NCBI GenBank assembly: GCA_020634035.1
Contig: JACKCM010000011.1
Span: 1 to 43,057 of the forward strand
Length of the DNA: 43,057 nt
DNA from: Candidatus Obscuribacterales bacterium
GTDB lineage: Bacteria; Cyanobacteriota; Vampirovibrionia; Obscuribacterales; Obscuribacteraceae
Direction: 5' to 3'
The position numbers and the translations under genes are program-made. Every line of letters starts with the position of its first letter. The first letter of the stretch is position 1. Below are positions 16,045 through 23,248 of this stretch, piece after piece. The notes below the pieces were generated by a model. The model was not told where the DNA came from and did no database searches. It saw only the letters and a list, made by a program, of their open reading frames with translations.

Positions 16045-16236
16045 TCAGTGGCTTTCGGAAAGGCGCTCATAAACTACGGCACGGTCGATGCTATGCATCG
16101 CTTCAACTATGCAATATCCGAATGACACCGCCAGTACCAAAAGCAGCACCACGGTAAAACTTTTCATAGAGAAAAAACTTTTGCGTGCCGCTCTATAATC
16201 GCGAATAGCTTTTTTGAATTCAAAAATCTTTGCCAT
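16045..16236 (-). CDS. small membrane protein, 63 aa
   Basis: A 63-residue protein: a very basic N-terminus (KIFEFKKAIRDYRAARKSFF), one membrane helix (about 25-43, FTVVLLLVLAVSFGYCIV) and a short polar C-terminus. The basic residues before the helix predict the N-terminus in the cytoplasm. No family is recognised. The ATG at 16236 lies seven bases after GGAGG; the longer in-frame reading from 16353 runs across the promoter and is rejected. It leads a two-gene unit controlled by the GGCAT-17-GCTAT element at 16264-16290. Confidence 0.7.
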   Translation of the reverse strand: MAKIFEFKKAIRDYRAARKSFFSMKSFTVVLLLVLAVSFGYCIVEAMHSIDRAVVYERLSESH

Positions 16237-16263
16237 GAGTCGGCCTCCTTTGCTGATCAAGTC

Positions 16264-16290
16264 ATAGCATGGTCCGGAGATGACAATGCC
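16264..16290 (-). promoter_or_regulatory. GGCAT-N17-GCTAT promoter for the small membrane protein pair
   Basis: On the minus strand GGCAT (16290-16286), 17 bases, GCTAT (16268-16264), 27 bases before the ATG at 16236. An exact match to the inferred consensus. Confidence 0.6.
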
Positions 16291-16403
16291 CGCCGGTCTG
16301 GCTAATTCCGGGAGGGTGTAGACTATAAGGTGCAGGGCGAACGAAGGGTGCATTCATTCGTTTTGTAGACGAAGAATTCATCGGGGTAAAAGAAGTGAGG
16401 GAC

Positions 16404-16432
16404 TTGAAAGAATTGCTCTCCTGTGGTATAAA
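16404..16432 (+). promoter_or_regulatory. sigma-70-type promoter for the XRE gene at 16512
   Basis: TTGAAA (16404-16409), 17 bases, TATAAA (16427-16432). A canonical housekeeping promoter, unlike most others in the window. Confidence 0.55.
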
Positions 16433-16511
16433 ATATACTATTCTCTGAAAGTAATAACGAGCGGTCCAGGCAAGAGAGGAAACTTTGCTCAACCAGAAAG
16501 AGGAGGAATTG

Positions 16512-16730
16512 ATGGAGGCGCTATCTAGCTTGATAGCTCAGAAACGTCAGGCAAACAGTTGGTCTGAAGAGGATCTGGCCAGGACTGCCAACTTATCGGC
16601 AAGAAGAGTAAGAGCGCTTGAAACAGGCAGAGAAAATTTCAGTCTCGACGTACTGAGTAAATTGGCGAGAGCATTTAATCAATCGGTGTTGGATTTAATA
16701 GCTGAAGCAGAGGATTTCAGAAACGGTTGA
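16512..16730 (+). CDS. XRE-family transcriptional regulator, 72 aa
   Basis: A 72-residue protein that is little more than one Cro/CI-type helix-turn-helix (WSEEDLARTANLSARRVRAL, ETGRENFSLDVLSKLARAF) with a short acidic tail. The layout and the ending DLIAEAEDF closely resemble the N-terminal domain of the XRE-receiver fusion at 1-503, which ends its HTH with DLLTQAEE before the receiver begins. It may be a detached relative of that domain. The ATG at 16512 has a perfect AGGAGG five bases upstream; a TTG at 16485 with a weaker site is a possible alternative. A terminator follows at 16762-16786. Confidence 0.78.
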   Translation: MEALSSLIAQKRQANSWSEEDLARTANLSARRVRALETGRENFSLDVLSKLARAFNQSVLDLIAEAEDFRNG

Positions 16731-16761
16731 ATTTTGAAAATGGTCGTTGACTATTTCATTC

Positions 16762-16786
16762 GGACTGCCCTGGCGGTCCTTTTTTA
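16762..16786 (+). terminator. rho-independent terminator
   Basis: A GGACTGC/GCGGTCC stem with a four-base loop followed by TTTTTTATT, 32 bases after the stop of the XRE gene. Confidence 0.8.
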
Positions 16787-16884
16787 TTGTAGAAAAAAAT
16801 ATGCAATGCCTGGATTCCTATTGATCCGTCGGTCGCGAAATGCCAGTAAATATCGGGTCTTTAAATTGTCTGTCTGATACGGTG

Positions 16885-16914
16885 TTGACTATAGTGTACA
16901 AATTGTGGTAAATT
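16885..16914 (+). promoter_or_regulatory. sigma-70-type promoter for the small peptide/MscS unit
   Basis: TTGACT (16885-16890), 18 bases, TAAATT (16909-16914), about 60 bases before the ATG at 16974. The rest of the 16787-16973 stretch shows nothing else. Confidence 0.45.
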
Positions 16915-16973
16915 GTCTACAGTAGGAATGACGAACGATTCGCTGTTTTGACCAGGATTTCTGAGAGGTAGAG

Positions 16974-17096
16974 ATGATGGATAACAACATGAGAAAGTTT
17001 AATCGAGTAGATGCTTATAGTCCTGATTTTGCCGATGTGGTGGCAGGAGCGGCTTATTGTGTTCTTCTTGCAACTGCCCTCGTATTGGCTATCTGA
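16974..17096 (+). CDS. 40-residue membrane peptide
   Basis: A short reading frame starting with two consecutive ATG codons, a GAGAGG ribosome site five bases before the first, and a TGA at 17094. The product has a polar N-terminus (MMDNNMRKFNRVDAYSPDF) and a hydrophobic C-terminal half (VVAGAAYCVLLATALVLAI) that could span the membrane. It lies 55 bases upstream of the MscS gene, on the same strand, below the length most gene finders accept. It could be a small accessory subunit of the channel (inference). The family is unknown; the support is the ribosome site, the codon structure and the position. Confidence 0.5.
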   Translation: MMDNNMRKFNRVDAYSPDFADVVAGAAYCVLLATALVLAI

Positions 17097-17151
17097 AGCG
17101 ACTTCTTGCTATTAGAGTATCCGGATAACGAAACGAATGCAGGAGGATTTC

Positions 17152-18051
17152 ATGGATGCATTGAATCTGGTGTTTGACACCATAACTCAAATAGGGATCA
17201 GCTTCATCAAGAACATTCCTTTATTTATCATGGGAATTCTTGTAGTTGTATTATTCAACTATTTGGCAGGATTGCTGCAGAATTTGGTCAAAGATTTATC
17301 GAATCGCTCGGGGGTAGACTTTACTCTTGGTTCCATCCTCGCCAGTCTGGCCGGCATCATTGTGCGCGTACTCGGTGTTCTTCTGGCGGCTGTCGTAATC
17401 ATCCCCTCCTTCGAACCCGGTTCATTGATCGCCGGACTTGGTCTCTCTTCGGTGGCAATTGGTTTTGCATTCAAAGATATTCTTCAAAACTTTGTTGCCG
17501 GAATTCTCATCCTCTGGAATAAACCATTCACTGTGGGTGATGTTATCGAGACCAGCGGCCATTCCGGCACGGTTACTATGATAAACGTGCGTTCAACCTA
17601 TATAAAGACTTTCGATGGAAAGCAAGTGATTGTGCCTAATGGCGCAGTCTTCGACAATGATGTCAAAGTCTATAGCGCCTATGCTAATCGCAGAATCGAG
17701 ATTCCTGTCGGCATCGGCTATGGTGACTCCATCGACGAAGGCAGAGATGCGATTCTCAATGCGGTGAGATCTGTAGACGGGGTTCTTGATGATCCTGAGC
17801 CGGCCGCTTATCTTGCAGGAATGGGGGCTTCGTCTCTGGATTTTGAGGTATTTGTCTGGGTGAATCAGAAAGAATCTTCTTTCTTGCAAGTGAAACATGA
17901 TTGTATAAAAGCAATAAAAGAAGCCCTGGACGAAAAAGGCATAGATATTCCTTATCCGTATCAAGTGTTACAGTTTGAAAATAGTCTACAATTGCAGGCT
18001 CGCTCCAGGAAATCTCAGGATGAAGAGAAAGAGCTGGTAGCTCGTAATTAA
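17152..18051 (+). CDS. MscS-family small-conductance mechanosensitive channel
   Basis: A 299-residue channel with the minimal MscS architecture: three membrane helices (about 14-40, 60-82, 88-112), of which the third is the pore helix with GLGLSSVAIGFAFKDILQNFVAGILIL, followed by the beta domain (NKPFTVGDVIETSGHSGTVTMINVRSTYIKTF, VPNGAVFDNDV) and the alpha/beta C-terminal domain. It opens on membrane tension to release solutes during osmotic downshock. The ATG at 17152 follows AGGAGG by five bases; the in-frame ATG at 17137 overlaps that site. The C-terminal tail is charged. A second MscS is at 25733. Confidence 0.92.
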   Translation: MDALNLVFDTITQIGISFIKNIPLFIMGILVVVLFNYLAGLLQNLVKDLSNRSGVDFTLGSILASLAGIIVRVLGVLLAAVVIIPSFEPGSLIAGLGLSSVAIGFAFKDILQNFVAGILILWNKPFTVGDVIETSGHSGTVTMINVRSTYIKTFDGKQVIVPNGAVFDNDVKVYSAYANRRIEIPVGIGYGDSIDEGRDAILNAVRSVDGVLDDPEPAAYLAGMGASSLDFEVFVWVNQKESSFLQVKHDCIKAIKEALDEKGIDIPYPYQVLQFENSLQLQARSRKSQDEEKELVARN

Positions 18052-18247
18052 TGACGATAAATACCCGTAAAAGCCAGATCGAATGGCAATTGCCCCGCCG
18101 GGGCGCCGATAGAGGCAGGCAGGGCTTTCTTGTTATTTAAAGTATGCAAAATTGTCGATTTCGGTTTGGATTGGGTCCGGTGGGGTCAATTTTGCAGTAA
18201 CAAAGCTGGTTTGCCAGCAAGAAAGAATACTAAAGTCTACATGCGGT

Positions 18248-18276
18248 TTGACAAAACGGGCAAAGTGTAGTATATT
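18248..18276 (+). promoter_or_regulatory. strong sigma-70 promoter for the sigma-factor gene
   Basis: TTGACA (18248-18253), 17 bases, TATATT (18271-18276). A near-consensus housekeeping promoter about 145 bases upstream of the sigma start; the 18052-18247 stretch before it shows no gene. Confidence 0.75.
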
Positions 18277-18284
18277 AAATACAG

Positions 18285-18338
18285 TGGGTCGGAAGAGCAA
18301 TCGTTTTGTTTCCCAGTTGGTTAGCCGTAGTCGACCCA
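18285..18338 (+). promoter_or_regulatory. inverted repeat in the sigma-factor mRNA leader
   Basis: TGGGTCG (18285-18291) pairs perfectly with CGACCCA (18332-18338) near the 5' end of the roughly 140-base leader. Whether it regulates translation is unknown. Confidence 0.35.
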
Positions 18339-18422
18339 GAGACATACAAGTGAATTTGATTTTTTAACAAGCGCTGCCCCTGGTTGTGCGGCGTCGCTCA
18401 ACAGTGATTTTTTGGAGGTTAT

Positions 18423-19388
18423 ATGGATATTTTATCGAGTACTATCGAGTCATCTGAACTTATTGATGACGAACTGGAGCTTGAAGAAGATCTTTCCGTA
18501 GAAGAGTTGCTGCAGAACTCCTCTGACGACATCTCGAGAACTTTCAATTCTCCCGGGGGTACCAGCAGTGTCGGCTCGCTTATGCAGTGCGCCGGCAAAC
18601 TCAGGGCGCTGTCCGCAAGAGAAGAGAAGGAGATTATTAAGTGCGCCCAGGAAGGCGATAAACGTAGTCGTAATTTCATTGTGATGGCAAATCTAAAAAT
18701 GGTGGCTTCGCTGGCTAGACGTTACAGGAACAGAGGTCTTCCGATGGTGGACCTGATGCAAGAAGGCATAATTGGTCTGCTGAATGCGGTCAACAAATTC
18801 GATCTGGATAAAGGAATACGCTTCTCCACCTATGGTGCATGGTGGGTGAGAGAGGCCATGACCAGATCACTGTCTAACAAGTCTAGAACAGTTCGTCTTC
18901 CGGTACACCTCAATGAGTTCATGACAAAATTGCGGCGTGTGCGCGCAGAACTTTCTCTCAGTCTCGGTCGTAAACCAACCGAAGAAGAGCTTGCCCTTGC
19001 CCTATCCGTCAAAACCGAGAAAGTCCGTAAAGCTTTAAGTTATACCCAGCCTTCCGTATCGCTTGACCAGCCTGTCACCAATGGTGAAGGCGATGAATGT
19101 GCTTTGATAGATCTTACTCCTGACGAAGATAGTTCGGCCCCAGATTCTCAGGCTGATGCAGGTTTTGTCCGTAAACAAGTAGAAGACTTGCTTGCCGGGC
19201 TCTCCAAGCGTGAGCGGCAGGTGATTCGAATGCGTTTCGGATTTGGCAGCGGCAGAGAGCGCTCCCTGAATGAAGTCAGTAAAGAGCTTGGTTTGACTCG
19301 CGATCAGGTAGGCAAAGCGTCATGCAAGGCCATGCGCAAATTGAAAGCCAGGGCTACACACCAGGGACTACAGGCGATTATTGCTTAG
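18423..19388 (+). CDS. sigma-70 family factor (group 2-like) with altered promoter-reading helices
   Basis: A 321-residue sigma factor with an acidic N-terminal extension (1-45), region 1.2/2 (about 50-155), region 3 (about 160-240) and region 4 (about 255-310). Core-binding region 2.2 (MVDLMQEGIIGLLNAVNKFD) is canonical. Region 2.4 reads STYGAWWVREAMTR: the Gln that reads the -12 base in RpoD is Glu144. The region 4.2 recognition helix reads TRDQVGKASCKAMRK, where RpoD has TRERIRQIEAKALRK, so most -35-contacting residues have changed. The family knowledge predicts altered promoter choice; the link to the GGCAT-17-GCTAT class is my inference. GGAGG precedes the ATG. Its own promoter is canonical. 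CBS and LRV genes follow on the same strand. Confidence 0.92.
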   Translation: MDILSSTIESSELIDDELELEEDLSVEELLQNSSDDISRTFNSPGGTSSVGSLMQCAGKLRALSAREEKEIIKCAQEGDKRSRNFIVMANLKMVASLARRYRNRGLPMVDLMQEGIIGLLNAVNKFDLDKGIRFSTYGAWWVREAMTRSLSNKSRTVRLPVHLNEFMTKLRRVRAELSLSLGRKPTEEELALALSVKTEKVRKALSYTQPSVSLDQPVTNGEGDECALIDLTPDEDSSAPDSQADAGFVRKQVEDLLAGLSKRERQVIRMRFGFGSGRERSLNEVSKELGLTRDQVGKASCKAMRKLKARATHQGLQAIIA

Positions 19389-19534
19389 TTATACAGATTG
19401 GACAGGACGAAGCAGAGGAAAGTTATTTTCCTCCGCTTCGCTTTAAGAATTCGAAGCCTGGCATTAAGACCGACTGTTCATGCTATTCAAGAGACAGGAA
19501 TGGTATTAGCAAAGAACAGGAAGTCGAGGATTTT

Positions 19535-19954
19535 ATGAAGTTGTGCGGAGAATTGATGAACACCGATATTATTTGTTGCGGCGAGAACGCCAGAATCGAT
19601 AAGGTCGCCAAGATTATGCGTTTTACCAACGAATCTTACATTCCTATCGTTTCTGACACCCGCAAGAAGTTCGTGGTGGGACATATAACTGAAAGAGACT
19701 TGATAGAAAAAGTTCTGAGTGAAGGTCGCCACCCTGTTTATACATTCGTCAAGGATGTGATGGATGGTGAACTGATAACCTGTGGCACCAACGCCCCTGT
19801 CGACTTTGTTCTATCTCTAATGAGCAACCATGGTATCACCGATATTCCGGTAGTAGATGACAGCGGCTCATTGCAGGGGGTAATTTCACTTGCTGATATC
19901 GCAGATTATTATCAATATGACTCAGGGCTCGAGCTCGAGAGCCAGAGCGCCTGA
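19535..19954 (+). CDS. CBS-pair domain protein
   Basis: A 139-residue protein consisting of two tandem CBS motifs (about 5-65 and 72-128), each with the typical end GHITERDL or GVISLADI. CBS pairs (Bateman modules) bind adenosine nucleotides and act as energy sensors or control partner proteins. There is no catalytic domain fused, so it is a stand-alone sensor. The ATG at 19535 follows GAGG by five bases; an in-frame start at 19322 would overlap the sigma gene and lacks support. It lies 146 bases after the sigma stop, with the LRV protein 34 bases further on. Confidence 0.88.
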   Translation: MKLCGELMNTDIICCGENARIDKVAKIMRFTNESYIPIVSDTRKKFVVGHITERDLIEKVLSEGRHPVYTFVKDVMDGELITCGTNAPVDFVLSLMSNHGITDIPVVDDSGSLQGVISLADIADYYQYDSGLELESQSA

Positions 19955-19988
19955 CTGAAACTTTGAAAAGGAGGTGAGAAAAGACAAA

Positions 19989-20423
19989 ATGACTATTAAA
20001 TCCGGAACACAACTGAAAGCTGGTTCCTTGAACACTGCTCCCAGAGAACTGGAGTGGTTGGCGAAGTCCGAGCATGAGGAGGTACGAAAACGTGTTGCTT
20101 CAAACGAGGCATGCAATATAGATACTCTGATGATGCTGGCAGCCGACGCCTCAAAAGAGGTTCGTAGAGCGGTCGCATTGAATCCTTCGGTTAATTGTAC
20201 CGCCCTGGTGAAGCTATCTTTCGACAGGAGTCCTGATGTGAGATACGCTCTGGCTGAATCAGCCCGAACACCGATTGCAATTCTCAGAAGACTGAAAGCC
20301 GAGGATCCCAACCCCTATGTCAGGCAGCGGGCTGTCCAGACTATACAAGGCATCGAAGATTTTTTGATGGAAGCAAGAGAGAGCCATCATGCACTCTGTT
20401 TCCAGGACCATCTAGGAATCTAG
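19989..20423 (+). CDS. LRV (leucine-rich repeat variant) protein
   Basis: A 144-residue protein built from LRV/HEAT-like helical repeats of about 24 residues: EHEEVRKRVASNEACNID, ASKEVRRAVALNPSVNCT, RSPDVRYALAESARTPIA, PNPYVRQRAVQTI. Each has the V-R-x-A-L-A-x-N-P core. Such solenoids are protein-interaction scaffolds; no iron-sulfur Cys cluster as in classic LRV proteins is present. A close paralogue is at 31853. I start at the ATG at 19989; AAGGAGG lies 14 bases before it, rather far, while a GTG at 19974 overlaps that site. It ends the sigma/CBS/LRV group. Confidence 0.82.
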   Translation: MTIKSGTQLKAGSLNTAPRELEWLAKSEHEEVRKRVASNEACNIDTLMMLAADASKEVRRAVALNPSVNCTALVKLSFDRSPDVRYALAESARTPIAILRRLKAEDPNPYVRQRAVQTIQGIEDFLMEARESHHALCFQDHLGI

Positions 20424-20444
20424 TCTAAGAGCTGATTTCTCATT

Positions 20445-20479
20445 CAAAGAGTGACACCAGTTTATAGTGTCACTCTTTG
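20445..20479. terminator. inverted repeat between convergent genes, probable terminator
   Basis: A perfect 13-base stem (20445-20457 with 20467-20479) and nine-base loop. There is no strong T-run on either side, so efficiency is uncertain. Confidence 0.5.
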
Positions 20480-20502
20480 CCTATGTTAGCCGGTGAATTA
20501 GA

Positions 20503-21498
20503 TCAACTTGTTGACACCAGAGCTTCTTCTGGTACAAAGACATCTACGGCACCAGGCAAGACGGACACTCTGAGAGGAGTGAATTCGAAAGGATCTCCAT
20601 CCCTCATCGTCTTCAACTCTCTGCTGTTTCCGTTTCTTTTCTCTTCCAGAGGAAGTTCCTCCAGATCTAGCATTCTGGTCATGGGGGATACTTTTCCTGC
20701 TGGAGCGAGAGCCTCAATTTCCACTTCTTTTACTTTCATCACTTTATAAGGGGTATCATCCAGGCTTACACCGGCGATGAACCAGGCACCATATTTTTTG
20801 GCTATTCTAAAATAGTCATCTATCTCTTCTGGTTGCATGATGCAAAGGTCTAACATTCCATCTTGAATGCCTGACAGGTCCGCACTCTGACCGATCCCGA
20901 TTTCTGGTGGATTTGAGACGAAGATAGCCGAGGCTGTGATCTCGAAACTTTCACCATCTGCGGTTATACGAAAACGGTAGGGCCGTTTTCTTAAGGCCGA
21001 AAAGAGCGGCTTTACATAAGAGAGCATGCCCTGATGAAACTTTTCGTCTGTGTCAGGTTTTGTTATCGCCGTGGCAAAGGGCCCCAGACCTACATCTATC
21101 ACAAAAGCAGTGCCATTAGCCATGCCGATATCTACCGTAGCGATTCGTTTCGCTTCTATGACATCGAGGGCGTATTGAATCAAGTTCGCCCGATCTTCTT
21201 TCATCAGACCGAGACATTCTGCAAAGATATTTCCTGTCCCGGCTGGAATGATGCCGACTGGAATTCGCCTCATTTGAGTGGACACTTTACCAAGGGTGCG
21301 ACCTACCGAACCGTCTCCGCCCATCACAAAGACTGCGTCATATTTTGCCAGAGATACTTTCTCTAGCGCTTCGAGTTCGACTCTTTCGACCCTGGCATCC
21401 ATTATCTTTGCCAGTCGATTTGTGATATTCTCCAACTCTATTCGATAGCTTTCGAATTGCCCCGCGTTTTCACTGTACACAATGCAAACACTTTTCAT
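20503..21498 (-). CDS. diacylglycerol-kinase-family lipid kinase
   Basis: A 331-residue protein of the DAGK/YegS/sphingosine-kinase fold: the nucleotide loop VFVMGGDGSVGRTLG at about 56-70, PAGTGNIFAECLG (about 86-98), the conserved VDIGMANG strand, and a C-terminal beta-sandwich ending in DGDPFEFTPLRVSVLPGAVDVFVP. Members phosphorylate diacylglycerol, phosphatidylglycerol or related lipids at the membrane with ATP; the exact lipid is unknown. A GGAG site precedes the ATG. It lies four bases after the phosphatase gene, so the two are certainly cotranscribed; together with the YegP gene they form a three-gene operon. Confidence 0.88.
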   Translation of the reverse strand: MKSVCIVYSENAGQFESYRIELENITNRLAKIMDARVERVELEALEKVSLAKYDAVFVMGGDGSVGRTLGKVSTQMRRIPVGIIPAGTGNIFAECLGLMKEDRANLIQYALDVIEAKRIATVDIGMANGTAFVIDVGLGPFATAITKPDTDEKFHQGMLSYVKPLFSALRKRPYRFRITADGESFEITASAIFVSNPPEIGIGQSADLSGIQDGMLDLCIMQPEEIDDYFRIAKKYGAWFIAGVSLDDTPYKVMKVKEVEIEALAPAGKVSPMTRMLDLEELPLEEKRNGNSRELKTMRDGDPFEFTPLRVSVLPGAVDVFVPEEALVSTS

Positions 21499-21502
21499 GA
21501 TT

Positions 21503-21982
21503 TTACTCCATCTCTAGCATCGACATATTTTGTTCCAGGTTTTCAGCAAATTTGAAGAGATGCCATTTGAAAGGTCGCAATCGATATTTGTGGAAACCAC
21601 ATGCTTCCATCTCTTTGTATGCATCATGCACAGTCCAGCTCTCCTCTACTATTCGATAGAGAGCGATCATGATTCCTGTCCTGTCTTTCCCGTGCAGGCA
21701 GTGTACAAAGATAGGATGCTTTTGTGATTGATCAAGGACACTCAAGAACTGTTTTACGTCTTTCCTTCGTGGTGGATTTGAATAATTCAAAGGTATGGAG
21801 ATGAAATCCAGACCAAGTTCCCCGCAGTTTCGAGCTTCTTCCTCGACCACTTTTTTCTGCCAGCGAAAAGAGACCACCGTTTTGAATCCTGTCGAGACCA
21901 GCTCTTCGAGCGCTGCTCTGTCGGGCTGGCCACCGCGATAGATTCCGGCGGACACTTTTCTAAAGTTTTTCAATTGCGCCAT
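21503..21982 (-). CDS. dual-specificity/tyrosine phosphatase-like protein
   Basis: A 159-residue phosphatase with the Cys-based P-loop HCLHGKDRTG (Cys is the nucleophile, Arg binds phosphate) and an upstream IYRGGQPDRAALEEL segment typical of small bacterial dual-specificity phosphatases. The general-acid Asp of the flexible loop is not obvious: the region reads IPLNYSNPPRRKD. Substrates of this group include phosphotyrosine, phospholipids and inositol phosphates. Being four bases upstream of a lipid kinase suggests a phospholipid or lipid-head-group substrate (inference). No ribosome site is strong before the ATG; translation may be coupled to the YegP gene 19 bases upstream. Confidence 0.85.
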   Translation of the reverse strand: MAQLKNFRKVSAGIYRGGQPDRAALEELVSTGFKTVVSFRWQKKVVEEEARNCGELGLDFISIPLNYSNPPRRKDVKQFLSVLDQSQKHPIFVHCLHGKDRTGIMIALYRIVEESWTVHDAYKEMEACGFHKYRLRPFKWHLFKFAENLEQNMSMLEME

Positions 21983-22001
21983 GGTCTCAAGGCTACTCCG
22001 A

Positions 22002-22208
22002 TCAAGATGTGGTGCTACTTAGGGCTACCTCTCCTGTATGATCTTCTACTGCTGCTGATGCGGCAACTCGTTGAATAGCTTCGATGCCGTTTTGGGCGGA
22101 TTGTTTACTTGTATAGCCCTGGGAAGCGGCAATGATCAAGCCGTTTTCTGCCTTTAACCTAAAATAGTATTGTTCATCTGAGCCTATAAAAATTTCGAAT
22201 TTACCCAT
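22002..22208 (-). CDS. YegP/DUF1508-family protein
   Basis: A 68-residue protein with one DUF1508 unit: GKFEIFIGSDEQYYFRLKAENGLIIAASQGYTSKQSAQNGIEAI is near consensus (F-R-L-K-A-x-N-G and the I-x-x-S-x-x-Y-x-x-K core). Proteins of this family are small, often duplicated within one chain, and of undefined function; one unit is the minimum. The C-terminal 20 residues are Ala/Ser/Thr-rich and probably disordered. AAGGAG precedes the ATG. It leads the operon with the phosphatase and lipid kinase, under the promoter at 22270-22296. Confidence 0.9.
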   Translation of the reverse strand: MGKFEIFIGSDEQYYFRLKAENGLIIAASQGYTSKQSAQNGIEAIQRVAASAAVEDHTGEVALSSTTS

Positions 22209-22269
22209 TATTACTCCTTCTCGGTCGCTGATTTTGAATCTCTTTTCAGTTGCGACCGACTTTATCTAG

Positions 22270-22296
22270 ATAGCACGAGCTAAAGCAGGTGATGCC
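22270..22296 (-). promoter_or_regulatory. GGCAT-N17-GCTAT promoter for the YegP/phosphatase/lipid-kinase operon
   Basis: On the minus strand GGCAT (22296-22292), 17 bases, GCTAT (22274-22270), 61 bases before the ATG at 22208. Confidence 0.6.
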
Positions 22297-22323
22297 GGCA
22301 ACGACAGAGCCAACCTGAGCTAT
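22297..22323 (+). promoter_or_regulatory. GGCAA-N17-GCTAT promoter for the DUF3800 cassette
   Basis: GGCAA (22297-22301), 17 bases, GCTAT (22319-22323), 30 bases before the ATG at 22354. Its upstream half directly abuts that of the divergent site at 22270-22296. Confidence 0.6.
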
Positions 22324-22353
22324 GAAAGATTTGATAGGTTAAGGAGGAGTTAT

Positions 22354-23235
22354 ATGTGGACTGAAGCTGGATCGAGTTCATCAGAAATCAATGGTGCCGG
22401 AGTGACCGGCTCGACTGAATTGCCAACATTCGATTGTTTTCTCTGGCCGGTTATCGAGGTGATGAAATCGAGAGTGGGCGAATGGGGGCGTGCTCAGGTG
22501 GTGGAGAGCGCAATAGAACATCCTTCTATAGGTTTGTCTCCGGCTGAACTATCAGAGAATGATGAGCAGGAGCTGAGATACCGAGCAGCCAGGGCTTTCG
22601 ATCTTTTAGTGGTGGCAGAAGTGGTGGAAGAGCGATTCGGAAATCTTTTTGCGCTCGGGGCCGGCGCTCTTGTTCTTACCGAAGAAGAGGCACTTACTAT
22701 ACCCCGTCGAATAAGAACTCTCGACAGTTATTTCCATCGCGGTGAAGATCAATCAAGCGACGAGTCCCTTTTGGGCAGAGAAACCAAGAAGTCAATCGCG
22801 CGGAAGACAGTCAAATTTCTACGGGATGAGTCTCTCAACGAGCTTCAGCTAAAAGAGAAGTTGGTGAAAGATTTCGTAGACCGTCGCGGCCTGGGAAAGA
22901 ATTTGAAAGTTATAAACGCTTATTTAAAGAAGGCCGAGTATGTAAAAATGGTGCTCGAATCGGAGGACGTAGTCTCGTGTAAGGAAGATGGTACCATCGA
23001 GCTTTCCGAGGATTCGCAAACGGCTCGAGAAGTCCTTGAAGAACATTATGAACATCCGGCCTGGAACCTCATCACTTCTAGGCTAAGAAGATATTTCTTC
23101 CGGGTGCGGACCGCGGCTCGAGATCATATGGGCCGTCGATACGCTGGAAGAGTCGCCTTTGATATCCTCGCTGTTCTATCTATAATAGGATTGTCCTGGC
23201 TGGTGGCGGATCGGATAAACCGGCATCGCAAATAG
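22354..23235 (+). CDS. Mrr-N-like winged-helix protein with C-terminal membrane anchor
   Basis: A 293-residue protein. Residues about 24-120 (PTFDCFLWPVIEVMKS, LRYRAARAFDLLVVAEVVEE, FALGAGALVLTEEE) resemble the N-terminal winged-helix domain of Mrr-type restriction proteins by pattern, not by certain homology. A middle helical region follows, and residues about 268-286 form a single membrane helix near the C-terminus (tail anchor). No nuclease motif is present. AAGGAGG precedes the ATG. It is the first gene of a compact three-gene set with the DUF3800 protein (13 bases downstream) and a membrane-anchored protein, so a joint function is likely. Confidence 0.6.
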   Translation: MWTEAGSSSSEINGAGVTGSTELPTFDCFLWPVIEVMKSRVGEWGRAQVVESAIEHPSIGLSPAELSENDEQELRYRAARAFDLLVVAEVVEERFGNLFALGAGALVLTEEEALTIPRRIRTLDSYFHRGEDQSSDESLLGRETKKSIARKTVKFLRDESLNELQLKEKLVKDFVDRRGLGKNLKVINAYLKKAEYVKMVLESEDVVSCKEDGTIELSEDSQTAREVLEEHYEHPAWNLITSRLRRYFFRVRTAARDHMGRRYAGRVAFDILAVLSIIGLSWLVADRINRHRK

Positions 23236-23248
23236 AATCGAGTTTGGT

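Noticed and set aside
18092..18104. GCCCC-GCC-GGGGC hairpin after the MscS gene
   Set aside because: Short stem without a following T-run; it is not good enough to call a terminator.
18152..18367. A 71-codon frame upstream of the sigma gene
   Set aside because: It runs across the TTGACA/TATATT promoter, has no ribosome site and a random-looking product.
19322..19534. Extension of the CBS protein into the sigma gene
   Set aside because: The added residues are not CBS-like and overlap the end of the sigma gene; the ATG at 19535 has a ribosome site.
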